The translations under genes and the position numbers were made by a program. 19,939 bases of DNA. It comes from JBOFCO01 sp051646105. Lineage in GTDB: Bacteria; Pseudomonadota; Alphaproteobacteria; Rhodobacterales; Rhodobacteraceae. This document shows positions 13,639 to 19,939 of this stretch, in pieces. The DNA lies in NCBI GenBank assembly GCA_051646105.1, contig JBOFCO010000040.1:1-19939 (forward strand). Direction: 5' to 3'. Position 1 is the first letter of the stretch; the number at the start of each line of letters is the position of its first letter. The notes under the pieces were generated by a model. The model was not told the origin of the DNA. It worked only from the letters and a program-made list of their open reading frames with translations, and searched no databases.

Positions 13639-14700
13639 ATGCCAAAGACCACCATTCCGCCTTTGGCCGAAACCGAGGCGGAGGCACCCTGTCGGGATGC
13701 CAGGCAATGGGTCCACGCGCTTGCCCGCTATCGCGATCCGTCGGGTCTGCGCAGCTTCGTCGAAATCCTTGTGACGCTGGTGCCGCTGCTGTCAATCTGG
13801 GCGCTGGCCTATCTGGCGCTGTCGGTCAGCGGCTGGCTGGCATTGGGGTTGTCGGTGCTGAACGGGTTCTTTCTGGTGCGGTTGTTTGCCATCCAGCATG
13901 ATTGCGGTCACGCCGCGTTCTTTCGTCAGCGCGCACTAAGCGACTGGGTTGGCCGCTGTATCGGCGTGCTGACACTGACGCCCTATGATGTCTGGCGGCG
14001 CAGTCATTCGATCCATCATTCCGGTTCTGGCAACCTTGACCGGCGCGGCATGGGCGACATCCACACGCTCACCGTGGGCGAATATGCTGCGCTGTCCCGA
14101 TTGCGACGCCTGCAGTACCGGCTTTACCGCAATCCGGTCGTGCTGTTCGTGATCGGGCCGTTCTACATCTTTTTCCTGAACAACCGCCTGCCTTTCGGCC
14201 TGATGCGTGCGGGTCTGCGCTACTGGGTCAGCGCGATCGGAACCAATATCGTCATTGCGGGGGCGCTGGCGGTTGTCTGGTATTTTGCAGGGCTTGCCCC
14301 GATCCTGCTGATCTGGCTGCCGACATCAATGATCGCGGCGATGCTGGGGGTCTGGCTGTTTTACGTTCAGCACCAGTTCGAGACGACACATTGGGACCGC
14401 GAGGAAAACTGGCAGCTTCATGACGCGGCCCTGCATGGCAGTTCGCATTATGTGATGCCTGCTGTCCTGCAATGGCTGACCGCGAATATCGGTGTGCATC
14501 ATGTGCATCACCTGTACAGCCGCATTCCGTTCTATCGCCTGCCCGAAGTTCTTCGCGACCACCCTGTGCTTGCCCAGGCACAACGCATCACCATTCCCGA
14601 AAGCATTGCCAATGCCCGCCTGCATCTGTGGGATGAAAAGGACCGCCGCCTGCTGAGCTACGCCGAGGCCCGTCGGCTTTATGGCCGGACTGGCGGTTAA
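13639..14700 (+). CDS. Membrane fatty acid desaturase (acyl-lipid/acyl-CoA type)
   Basis: A di-iron, oxygen-dependent desaturase of the inner membrane. The 353-residue protein has all three histidine boxes: HDCGH (87-91), HSIHH (123-127) and HHVHH (287-291). The QHQFETTHW segment (245-252 region) and the SGNLDRRG stretch after box 2 are also typical of this family. Hydrophobic spans surround residues 45-82, 165-180 and 200-245, giving the usual four-helix layout. The position of the introduced double bond cannot be read from sequence. The start is ATG 13639, with GGAAGG 12 bases upstream; the open frame to 13339 overlaps the preceding gene and is not used. Its stop overlaps the stop of irr by four bases (TTAA, 14697-14700). 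Confidence 0.93.
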   Translation: MPKTTIPPLAETEAEAPCRDARQWVHALARYRDPSGLRSFVEILVTLVPLLSIWALAYLALSVSGWLALGLSVLNGFFLVRLFAIQHDCGHAAFFRQRALSDWVGRCIGVLTLTPYDVWRRSHSIHHSGSGNLDRRGMGDIHTLTVGEYAALSRLRRLQYRLYRNPVVLFVIGPFYIFFLNNRLPFGLMRAGLRYWVSAIGTNIVIAGALAVVWYFAGLAPILLIWLPTSMIAAMLGVWLFYVQHQFETTHWDREENWQLHDAALHGSSHYVMPAVLQWLTANIGVHHVHHLYSRIPFYRLPEVLRDHPVLAQAQRITIPESIANARLHLWDEKDRRLLSYAEARRLYGRTGG

Positions 14701-15122
14701 AGCCGCTTCAGCCGGATCACCACGTCGACCCGGGCAATTTCTGCGCCTGCCGGAGCGGCTGGCAGATGGGCGATGCTCAGTTCATCCGCAGGCGCATCGG
14801 TCAGCTCGGCCGTGTCTTCCCAATAGAAATGCGGATGGTCATCCAGCCGGGTGTCGAAATAGCTGCGCGATCCGTCGACGGTGATCTCGTTCATCAAGCC
14901 GACTTCGCAGAACGCGCGAAGGGTGTTGTAAACCGTGGCAAGCGAAACACCATCGCCCGCAGACTGCGCTGCGGCATGCAGCCCTTCGGCGGTCACATGG
15001 CGGTTCTGGCCATCGCCAACGAGCAGCGTCGCAAGACACAGACGCTGCCGCGTCGGGCGCAAGCCCGCCTGCGCCAGCCAGCGTGTCCCACGCTCGATCC
15101 GGTCGGGTGCAAGTGTTGCCAT
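14697..15122 (-). CDS. irr: Iron response regulator Irr (Fur family)
   Basis: A Fur-family transcription regulator that, in alphaproteobacteria, controls heme and iron genes according to heme status; cytoplasmic, dimeric. The 141-residue protein has the winged helix (about 20-80, with LRPTRQRLCLATLL and LATVYNTLRAF) and a dimerisation domain with HPHFYWEDTAEL (96-107), the position of the histidine-rich heme/metal motif in Irr proteins. The CxxC zinc motifs of true Fur are absent. The N-terminal heme regulatory motif (GCPWHD) seen in Bradyrhizobium is also absent. ATG 15122 is the start: the family N-terminus begins there and a promoter lies just upstream; the open frame to 15518 runs antisense through fabA. 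It diverges from fabA-fabB-fabI, and its stop is shared with the desaturase. Confidence 0.92.
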   Translation of the reverse strand: MATLAPDRIERGTRWLAQAGLRPTRQRLCLATLLVGDGQNRHVTAEGLHAAAQSAGDGVSLATVYNTLRAFCEVGLMNEITVDGSRSYFDTRLDDHPHFYWEDTAELTDAPADELSIAHLPAAPAGAEIARVDVVIRLKRL

Positions 15123-15149
15123 CGTGCCGCCTGTGGTTCCTGCGCCTGC

Positions 15150-15179
15150 ATTATAACGGTCCCGCGCCCGCCAATTCAA
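15150..15179 (-). promoter_or_regulatory. Strong sigma-70-type promoter of irr
   Basis: On the minus strand TTGAAT (15179-15174) is followed after 18 bases by a perfect TATAAT (15155-15150). Start of transcription near 15143 gives a leader of about 20 bases. A consensus -10 is uncommon in so GC-rich a genome. Confidence 0.65.
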
Positions 15180-15224
15180 ACGGAAAAGCGCCGAATGGAC
15201 ATTCCCGCCTGCGGGGCGCGGCAC

Positions 15225-15254
15225 TTGCCCTGAATGCAAGCGGAATGCTAGACG
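15225..15254 (+). promoter_or_regulatory. Possible promoter of fabA-fabB-fabI
   Basis: TTGCCC (15225-15230), 18 bases, then TAGACG (15249-15254) preceded by TGC, an extended -10 arrangement. Start near 15261 gives a leader of about 45 bases. Hexamer match is only fair. Confidence 0.35.
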
Positions 15255-15305
15255 GATTGAAACACTGGCGGGACGCACCCGCGAGACGACAGGGGAAGGC
15301 GGCAG

Positions 15306-15815
15306 ATGGCGGGATATCCGACGAGTTTTGACCGGGAAGGGCTGCTGAAATGCGCGCGGGGGGAACTGTTCGGCCCCGGCAATGCGCAGCTTCCCGAACC
15401 GCCGATGCTGATGATGGACCGGATCACCGAAATTTCCGAAGACGGCGGCGAGCATGGCAAGGGTCATGTGGTCGCCGAATTCGACATCAACCCCGACCTG
15501 TGGTTCTTTTCCTGCCATTTCCCCGGCAATCCGATCATGCCGGGCTGTCTTGGCCTTGACGGGCTATGGCAGTTGACCGGCTTTAATCTTGGTTGGCGGG
15601 GCTGGACGGGACGTGGCTATGCGCTTGGCGTGGGCGAGGTGAAGCTGACCGGGATGGTTCGCCCCGACCGCAAGATGCTGCGCTATTATGTCGATTTCAC
15701 CAAGGCATTGCAGACACGCCGCCTGACCATGGGCGTGGCCGATGGCAGGGTCGAAGCGGATGGAGAGACCATCTATCTGGTCAAGGACATGAAGGTCGCG
15801 CTGTCGGAAAGCTGA
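15306..15815 (+). CDS. fabA: 3-hydroxydecanoyl-ACP dehydratase/isomerase
   Basis: Dehydrates 3-hydroxyacyl-ACPs and isomerises trans-2- to cis-3-decenoyl-ACP, the branch point of oxygen-independent unsaturated fatty acid synthesis; cytoplasmic dimer. The 169-residue protein matches the E. coli enzyme in length. It shows the active-site segment FFSCHFPGNPIMPGCLGLDG with His71 and Asp85, the counterparts of E. coli His70 and Asp84. The start is ATG 15306 with AGGGGAAGG just upstream. It is first in fabA-fabB-fabI and diverges from irr. The FabA-FabB pairing confirms a functional isomerising FabA as opposed to FabZ. Confidence 0.97.
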   Translation: MAGYPTSFDREGLLKCARGELFGPGNAQLPEPPMLMMDRITEISEDGGEHGKGHVVAEFDINPDLWFFSCHFPGNPIMPGCLGLDGLWQLTGFNLGWRGWTGRGYALGVGEVKLTGMVRPDRKMLRYYVDFTKALQTRRLTMGVADGRVEADGETIYLVKDMKVALSES

Positions 15816-15839
15816 CCGGCGCCGGAAAAAGGGGACGCC

Positions 15840-17069
15840 ATGCGGCGAGTGGTTGTGACCGGGCTGGGGATCGTCTCCTCGATCGGGGTGAACGCGGGGG
15901 AGGTTCTGGCCTCTCTCAAGGCGGGCAGGTCGGGCATCCGTCGGGATGACGATATGGCGGAACGCAATTTTCGCAGCCAGATTTCGGGCCGCCCGCAGAT
16001 CGACATCGCGGAGCATGTCGAAAAGCGCACCCTGCGCTTCATGGGGCCGGGCGCGGCCTATGCCCATATCGCCATGGGGCAGGCGATTGCCGATGCTGGC
16101 TTGACAGAAGCCGAAATCAGCCATCCCCGCACCGGTCTTGTCGCCGGGTCGGGCGGGCCTTCAACGATGAACCTGTTTGCCGCGCACCAGATCGTGCTGG
16201 AAACAGGCAGCCCGAAACGCATCGGCCCGCTGATGGTGCCACGCGGCATGTCCTCGACCGTCAGCGCCAACCTTTCGACCGCCTACAAGATCAAGGGCAT
16301 CAACTATTCGATCACCTCGGCCTGCTCCACCAGCTTGCATTGCATCGGCAACGCGGCGGAACAGATCGCCTTTGGCAAGCAGGATGTGATGTTTGCCGGC
16401 GGGGGGGAGGAGCTTGACTGGACGCTGTCCTGCCTGTTCGACGCGATGGGCGCGATGTCGTCGAAATACAACGACACGCCTGAACGGGCCAGCCGTGCCT
16501 TTGACGCAGGCCGCGACGGGTTCGTGATCGCGGGCGGTGGCGGCGTCGTCGTGCTGGAGGAGCTGGAACACGCAAAAGCACGCGGCGCCAAGATTTATGC
16601 CGAGGTGACGGGCTATGCCGCCACATCCGACGGGCATGACATGGTGGCCCCGTCCGGCGAGGGCGGCGAGCGCGCCATGCGGCTGGCGCTGGAAACGCTG
16701 AACCAGGATCGCAAGGTGGGCTACATCAATGCCCACGGCACATCGACCCCGGTCGGCGATGTCGGCGAAGTACAGGCCGTGCGCCGTGTGTTCGGCGAAG
16801 GGTCGACGCCGCCGATTTCATCCACAAAATCGATGACCGGTCACAGCCAGGGCGCGACCGGCGCGCAGGAAGCAATCTATTGCCTGCTGATGCTGGAACA
16901 CGATTTCATCGCGCCGTCGATCAATGTGGAAACGCTGGATCCGGCACTGCATCCGGCGGAGGTTGCGACAAAACGGGTGGATAACGCGGGCCTTGATACG
17001 GTGATGACCAACAGCTTCGGCTTTGGCGGCACCAATGGGTCAATGTTGCTGAGCAAGTATCACGGGTGA
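15840..17069 (+). CDS. fabB: 3-oxoacyl-ACP synthase I
   Basis: Condenses acyl-ACP with malonyl-ACP and is the KAS needed to elongate the cis-3-decenoyl-ACP made by FabA. The 409-residue protein has the thiolase-fold catalytic triad Cys162 (TSACSTSLHC), His299 (INAHGTSTPVGD) and His335 (SMTGHSQGATG), almost identical in spacing to E. coli Cys163/His298/His333, plus the C-terminal NSFGFGGTNG loop. The start is ATG 15840, 24 bases after the fabA stop, with AAAAGGGG upstream. FabI follows after six bases, so all three are clearly one operon. Confidence 0.96.
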   Translation: MRRVVVTGLGIVSSIGVNAGEVLASLKAGRSGIRRDDDMAERNFRSQISGRPQIDIAEHVEKRTLRFMGPGAAYAHIAMGQAIADAGLTEAEISHPRTGLVAGSGGPSTMNLFAAHQIVLETGSPKRIGPLMVPRGMSSTVSANLSTAYKIKGINYSITSACSTSLHCIGNAAEQIAFGKQDVMFAGGGEELDWTLSCLFDAMGAMSSKYNDTPERASRAFDAGRDGFVIAGGGGVVVLEELEHAKARGAKIYAEVTGYAATSDGHDMVAPSGEGGERAMRLALETLNQDRKVGYINAHGTSTPVGDVGEVQAVRRVFGEGSTPPISSTKSMTGHSQGATGAQEAIYCLLMLEHDFIAPSINVETLDPALHPAEVATKRVDNAGLDTVMTNSFGFGGTNGSMLLSKYHG

Positions 17070-17075
17070 ACTGAC

Positions 17076-17864
17076 ATGGCCGGATTGATGACGGGCAAGC
17101 GCGGGCTTGTCATGGGCGTTGCGAACGAACGCTCCATCGCCTGGGGCATCGCGAAGTCACTTGCCGATGAAGGCGCGGAACTGGCCTTCAGCTATCAGGG
17201 CGATGCGTTCGGCAAGCGCGTCGAACCATTGGCGGCTTCGGTCGGCTCTGACTTCCTTGTCGATGTCGATGTCACCGACGAGGCCAGCCTTGATGGCTGC
17301 TTTGCGGCCTTGAAAGCGCGCTGGGGCAAGATGGATTTTCTTGTTCATGCCATCGCCTATTCCGACAAGAACGAACTGACCGGGCGGTTCACGGCGACCA
17401 GCCGGGCAAACTTCCTGAACTCTCTTAACATCTCCTGCTTCAGCTTCATCGACGTTGCCCGGCGGGCGTCAGAAATGATGCCCGATGGCGGCTGCCTGCT
17501 GACGCTGACCTATGGCGGTTCGAACCGTGTTACGCCGAACTACAACGTGATGGGCGTGGCCAAGGCCGCGCTGGAAAGCGCCACCCGCTATCTGGCCAAC
17601 GATCTTGGGCCGCAGGGCATTCGGGTGAATGCGATTTCCCCCGGTCCGATGAAGACGCTGGCAGGGGCGGCCATTGGTGGCGCCCGCGCCACCTATCGTC
17701 ATACCGAGGCAAACGCACCCCTGCGATCCAACGCGACACTGGAAGCGGTGGGGGGCACTGCCGTCTGGCTGGCATCGGATTACGGTGCCTTTACCACTGG
17801 CGAAGTCGTGCGGGTGGATGGCGGGTTCCATATTCTGGGGATGCCGCAGGGCGAAAACCTCTGA
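17076..17864 (+). CDS. fabI: Enoyl-ACP reductase (NADH)
   Basis: Reduces trans-2-enoyl-ACP in the last step of each fatty acid elongation cycle. The 262-residue short-chain dehydrogenase-type protein has Tyr146, Tyr156 and Lys163 in the FabI spacing (LTYGGSNRVTPNYNVMGVAK), an N-terminal GVANERSIAWGIA cofactor loop, and the C-terminal VVRVDGGFHI. At two positions known from E. coli FabI to contact triclosan, Gly93 and Phe203, this protein has Ala94 (HAIAYSD) and Ala203 (GGAR) by alignment by eye. The start is ATG 17076, six bases after fabB. It is the third gene of the fab operon. Confidence 0.95.
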   Translation: MAGLMTGKRGLVMGVANERSIAWGIAKSLADEGAELAFSYQGDAFGKRVEPLAASVGSDFLVDVDVTDEASLDGCFAALKARWGKMDFLVHAIAYSDKNELTGRFTATSRANFLNSLNISCFSFIDVARRASEMMPDGGCLLTLTYGGSNRVTPNYNVMGVAKAALESATRYLANDLGPQGIRVNAISPGPMKTLAGAAIGGARATYRHTEANAPLRSNATLEAVGGTAVWLASDYGAFTTGEVVRVDGGFHILGMPQGENL

Positions 17865-17952
17865 TACCTTTACCTTTGCAACCGCGACCGGCCAGATACG
17901 TTGTCCAATGTGACCGGGTCTTTAGGCGCGATTTCATCAAAGGAGGTTTGTC

Positions 17953-18378
17953 ATGGCACAGATGATTTTCGTGAATTTTCCGATCTCGGATATCAAGCGA
18001 TCGCGGGCGTTTTACGCCGCGCTCGGCTTCGGCTTCGACGAACGATTCAGCGACGACAAGTCGACCTGCGTGGTCGTATCGGATACGATCTTCTTCATGA
18101 TACTGGAACGCGACAAGTTCGCGGGTTTCTCGCCCAGGCCGGTCGCCAATACGCAAGAGACGACATCTGTTCTGATCGCATTGTCGCGTGACAGCCGTGC
18201 GGCGGTGGATGAAATCACCGATGCCGCGATTGCCAACGGCGGCAGCGACAACAACATGGTTCAGGAAATGGGCGATTACATGTATGGCCGCAGCTTCTGC
18301 GACCCCGACGGCAATGTGATCGAGGTGATGTGGATGGATGTGGAGGCCGCGATGAAGGCCTGGGGCGGGCCTGGCTGA
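17953..18378 (+). CDS. VOC-superfamily (glyoxalase/bleomycin-resistance fold) protein
   Basis: A 141-residue protein with the paired beta-alpha-beta-beta-beta layout of the vicinal oxygen chelate superfamily: IFVNFPISDIKRSRAFYAALGF at the start and FCDPDGNVIEVMWMD near the end (about 115-130), the latter a hallmark of glyoxalase-like domains. The C-terminal Glu in NVIEVMW is a usual metal ligand. The subfamily resembles uncharacterised glyoxalase-like proteins; lactoylglutathione lyase, antibiotic resistance or dioxygenase roles cannot be told apart from sequence. The start is ATG 17953, with an unusually complete Shine-Dalgarno, AAAGGAGGT at 17939-17947. It lies 88 bases after fabI and probably forms its own unit. 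Confidence 0.88.
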   Translation: MAQMIFVNFPISDIKRSRAFYAALGFGFDERFSDDKSTCVVVSDTIFFMILERDKFAGFSPRPVANTQETTSVLIALSRDSRAAVDEITDAAIANGGSDNNMVQEMGDYMYGRSFCDPDGNVIEVMWMDVEAAMKAWGGPG

Positions 18379-18549
18379 TACGCGGCCCAATCGCTGCCAA
18401 GCGTGTCGCGCGTATCGACCTGTGCGAAACGTCGCAATGTGACGCTGCGTACAGGCAACAAAAGCTTGCAATCGTCCTACTGTCGCCTTTTGCGCCAAAA
18501 TGCAGACACGATTGCGCGCTAGGCACCCGGAAGCGACTCTGGGGAATTC

Positions 18550-19338
18550 ATGCTTACGCCGCTTGTGGTTTGTACCATTCTGCTTTTTGGCACCTATCTG
18601 ACGGCGCGTGGCGGTTTCATCGCGCAGGGCCGTTATCCTACGGTTGTGGGCTTCGACGTTCAGTCAGCCAGCCTTGGCCTGCTGGCGATCCTTGCCGCGG
18701 CCTGGTTTTTCGGACCGATCTACGGGTTCACACTGATCATTGCCGTGGCATTGCATGAATTCGGTCATGTCGCCGCCTATCGTATCTGCGGACACCATGA
18801 TGCGCGATTCCGGCTGGTTCCCCTGCTGGGTGGTGTGGCGATTTCCGACCAATCGCCAGCCCGGCAGGATCAAGCGTTTTTCATTGCGCTTATGGGCCCA
18901 GCAATGTCGCTTGCGCCCACGATCACGGCCATGTTGGGTGGCGTGGCACTGATCGAGGATATGCCGCAGGTCGCGGATTTCCTTTTTGCCTTCGCCAGCA
19001 CCGGGGCCATGCTGAACTTTTTCAATCTGTTGCCGTTCTGGCCGCTGGACGGCGGGCGTTGTGCTGCCATCATACTTTCAAGCGGCTGGCCACGGGCCGT
19101 ACGGCCGGGACTGATGGTGATGTCCTTCGGGCTGGCCGCCGTCGGGGTGTTGTGGCACTCGATGCTGCTTCTGGGATTTTCCATCCTGTCGCTCACCGGA
19201 CTTGCCCAGGCGGAAAACCTGTTGCGGGTTCAGCGGCCGATGCAGACACCCAGATTGCTGCTGGCAACCGCCGCGTATCTTGCAACGCTTGTCGCCTACT
19301 GGCTGGCGGGCGGGTTCAGCCTGTTTCACTTCTTTTGA
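18550..19338 (+). CDS. M50-family membrane metalloprotease (site-2 protease-like)
   Basis: A 262-residue integral membrane protein with about six hydrophobic spans. It carries the zinc protease motif HEFGH (69-73) inside a membrane helix and the second signature NLLPFWPLDGGR (159-170), whose Asp167 should be the third zinc ligand. This is the arrangement of site-2 intramembrane proteases. There is no PDZ domain, so it resembles the short SpoIVFB-like or orphan forms, not RseP. The substrate is unknown; no anti-sigma factor or membrane-bound regulator is next to it. The start is ATG 18550 with GGGGAA upstream. The 171-base gap before it shows no promoter I would defend. Confidence 0.9.
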   Translation: MLTPLVVCTILLFGTYLTARGGFIAQGRYPTVVGFDVQSASLGLLAILAAAWFFGPIYGFTLIIAVALHEFGHVAAYRICGHHDARFRLVPLLGGVAISDQSPARQDQAFFIALMGPAMSLAPTITAMLGGVALIEDMPQVADFLFAFASTGAMLNFFNLLPFWPLDGGRCAAIILSSGWPRAVRPGLMVMSFGLAAVGVLWHSMLLLGFSILSLTGLAQAENLLRVQRPMQTPRLLLATAAYLATLVAYWLAGGFSLFHFF

Positions 19339-19494
19339 CCGCTGAACAGGAAGCGATGCTTTTGCGTGCAGGACAACCGTAAATTGCACAATTCCGGCGC
19401 GCACCCCATTCACGCGGCAATTGCAGCAAAGTTCCGCCGTGCCAAGTTGCGAAATTTCACGGCCCGTGCAAGTTTTCGCACCGAGAGGGATCGC

Positions 19495-19939
19495 ATGCCG
19501 AACAGTTTCGCGTCGTCAGACCGGTTGAACTTGTCATATTCCGACACGGGCAGCGGTACACCGCTCCTGTGCCTTGCGGGGTTGACCCGCAACATGGACG
19601 ATTTCGAACCTCTGCTGCGCGCAATAGGCCGGGAAGCCCGCATTATCCGGCTTGATACACGGGGCCGGGGCGGATCGGACCATGCCTCCGATTTCACCCA
19701 ATACAACGTCCAGCGCGAAGGACAGGATGCGCTGGACCTGCTGGATCATCTTGGTATTGCGCACGCTGTGTTCCTTGGCACGTCGCGTGGCGGGCTGATT
19801 ACCATGGCGCTGGCTCCGCAACACGGCGACCGTATCGCCGGGGCGATCCTGAACGACATAGGCCCCGAGATCGATCCGGCTGGGCTGGGGCGCATCTTCG
19901 GCTATCTGGGTGTGCCGCCGCCGTTTGCCACGCATGAGG
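19495..19939 (+). CDS. Alpha/beta hydrolase, N-terminal part (cut by window edge)
   Basis: From ATG 19495 (GAGGGA just upstream) the frame stays open to the end of the window, giving 148 residues of an alpha/beta hydrolase. Visible parts are the oxyanion-loop region LLCLAGLTRN (24-33), the RLDTRGRGGSD strand end (52-62) and the nucleophile elbow GTSRGG with Ser97. The catalytic acid and histidine lie beyond the window. Esterase, epoxide hydrolase-like or lactonase activity cannot be distinguished. It lies 156 bases after the protease gene in the same direction. Confidence 0.88.
   Translation, partial: MPNSFASSDRLNLSYSDTGSGTPLLCLAGLTRNMDDFEPLLRAIGREARIIRLDTRGRGGSDHASDFTQYNVQREGQDALDLLDHLGIAHAVFLGTSRGGLITMALAPQHGDRIAGAILNDIGPEIDPAGLGRIFGYLGVPPPFATHE

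Noticed and set aside
15123..15305. Irr/ICE or RirA-type operator in the irr-fabA gap
   Set aside because: No TTCTAA-type inverted repeat or TGA-N9-TCA match found by eye.
15123..15518. Irr with a 132-residue N-terminal extension
   Set aside because: The extension is antisense to fabA and lies upstream of the irr promoter.
1..19939. CRISPR array, insertion sequence, prophage, rRNA or tRNA genes
   Set aside because: No regularly spaced repeats, transposase-like proteins, phage genes or RNA gene signatures were seen.

Overview
The window is a stretch of alphaproteobacterial chromosome, most likely from the family Rhodobacteraceae (order Rhodobacterales). Three things point there: high GC content through most genes; the neighbourhood miaB / ompA-like / phoH-ybeY-corC-lnt-metK / trmB; and, most specifically, an apparent SAM/SAH riboswitch in front of metK, a motif known mainly from Rhodobacterales. 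The irr gene divergent from fabA-fabB-fabI fits the same group. No rRNA, tRNA, CRISPR array, insertion sequence or prophage was seen.

Layout. (1) 1-2340, minus strand: cmk and aroA. Between them lies a decayed, frameshifted 5' end of what looks like a B12-binding radical SAM gene on the plus strand. (2) 2340-3450, plus strand: a less GC-rich patch with an unrecognised exported protein and a short ORF that looks like a truncated gene, running into the 3' end of trmB. (3) 3428-9908, minus strand: trmB, then a probable terminator, then (read 5' to 3' on the minus strand) phoH-ybeY-corC-lnt, the SAM/SAH riboswitch, metK and a small membrane protein started at TTG two bases after metK. These genes serve ribosome/RNA maintenance, envelope lipoprotein maturation and SAM synthesis. 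(4) 10021-12469, minus strand: an OmpA-like protein and a small lipoprotein that share an unusual ~34-residue Cys/Trp motif, then miaB. (5) 12632-14700, plus strand: an unrecognised conserved-looking protein and a membrane fatty acid desaturase. (6) 14697-17864: irr (minus) divergent from fabA-fabB-fabI (plus). (7) 17953-end, plus strand: a VOC/glyoxalase-fold protein, an M50 site-2-type membrane protease, and the start of an alpha/beta hydrolase cut by the window edge.

How they work together: fabA and fabB form the oxygen-independent route to unsaturated fatty acids, fabI completes elongation cycles, and the adjacent desaturase offers the oxygen-dependent route. Both sit beside the iron/heme-responsive regulator Irr. 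The metK product supplies SAM to two enzymes encoded here, TrmB and MiaB. Most of the window is ordinary core genome. The parts worth a second look are the riboswitch with its probable promoter inside the end of lnt, the paired Cys/Trp envelope domain, the AT-richer exported protein with its truncated neighbour, and the radical SAM relic. I did not find a convincing wholly new multi-gene system.
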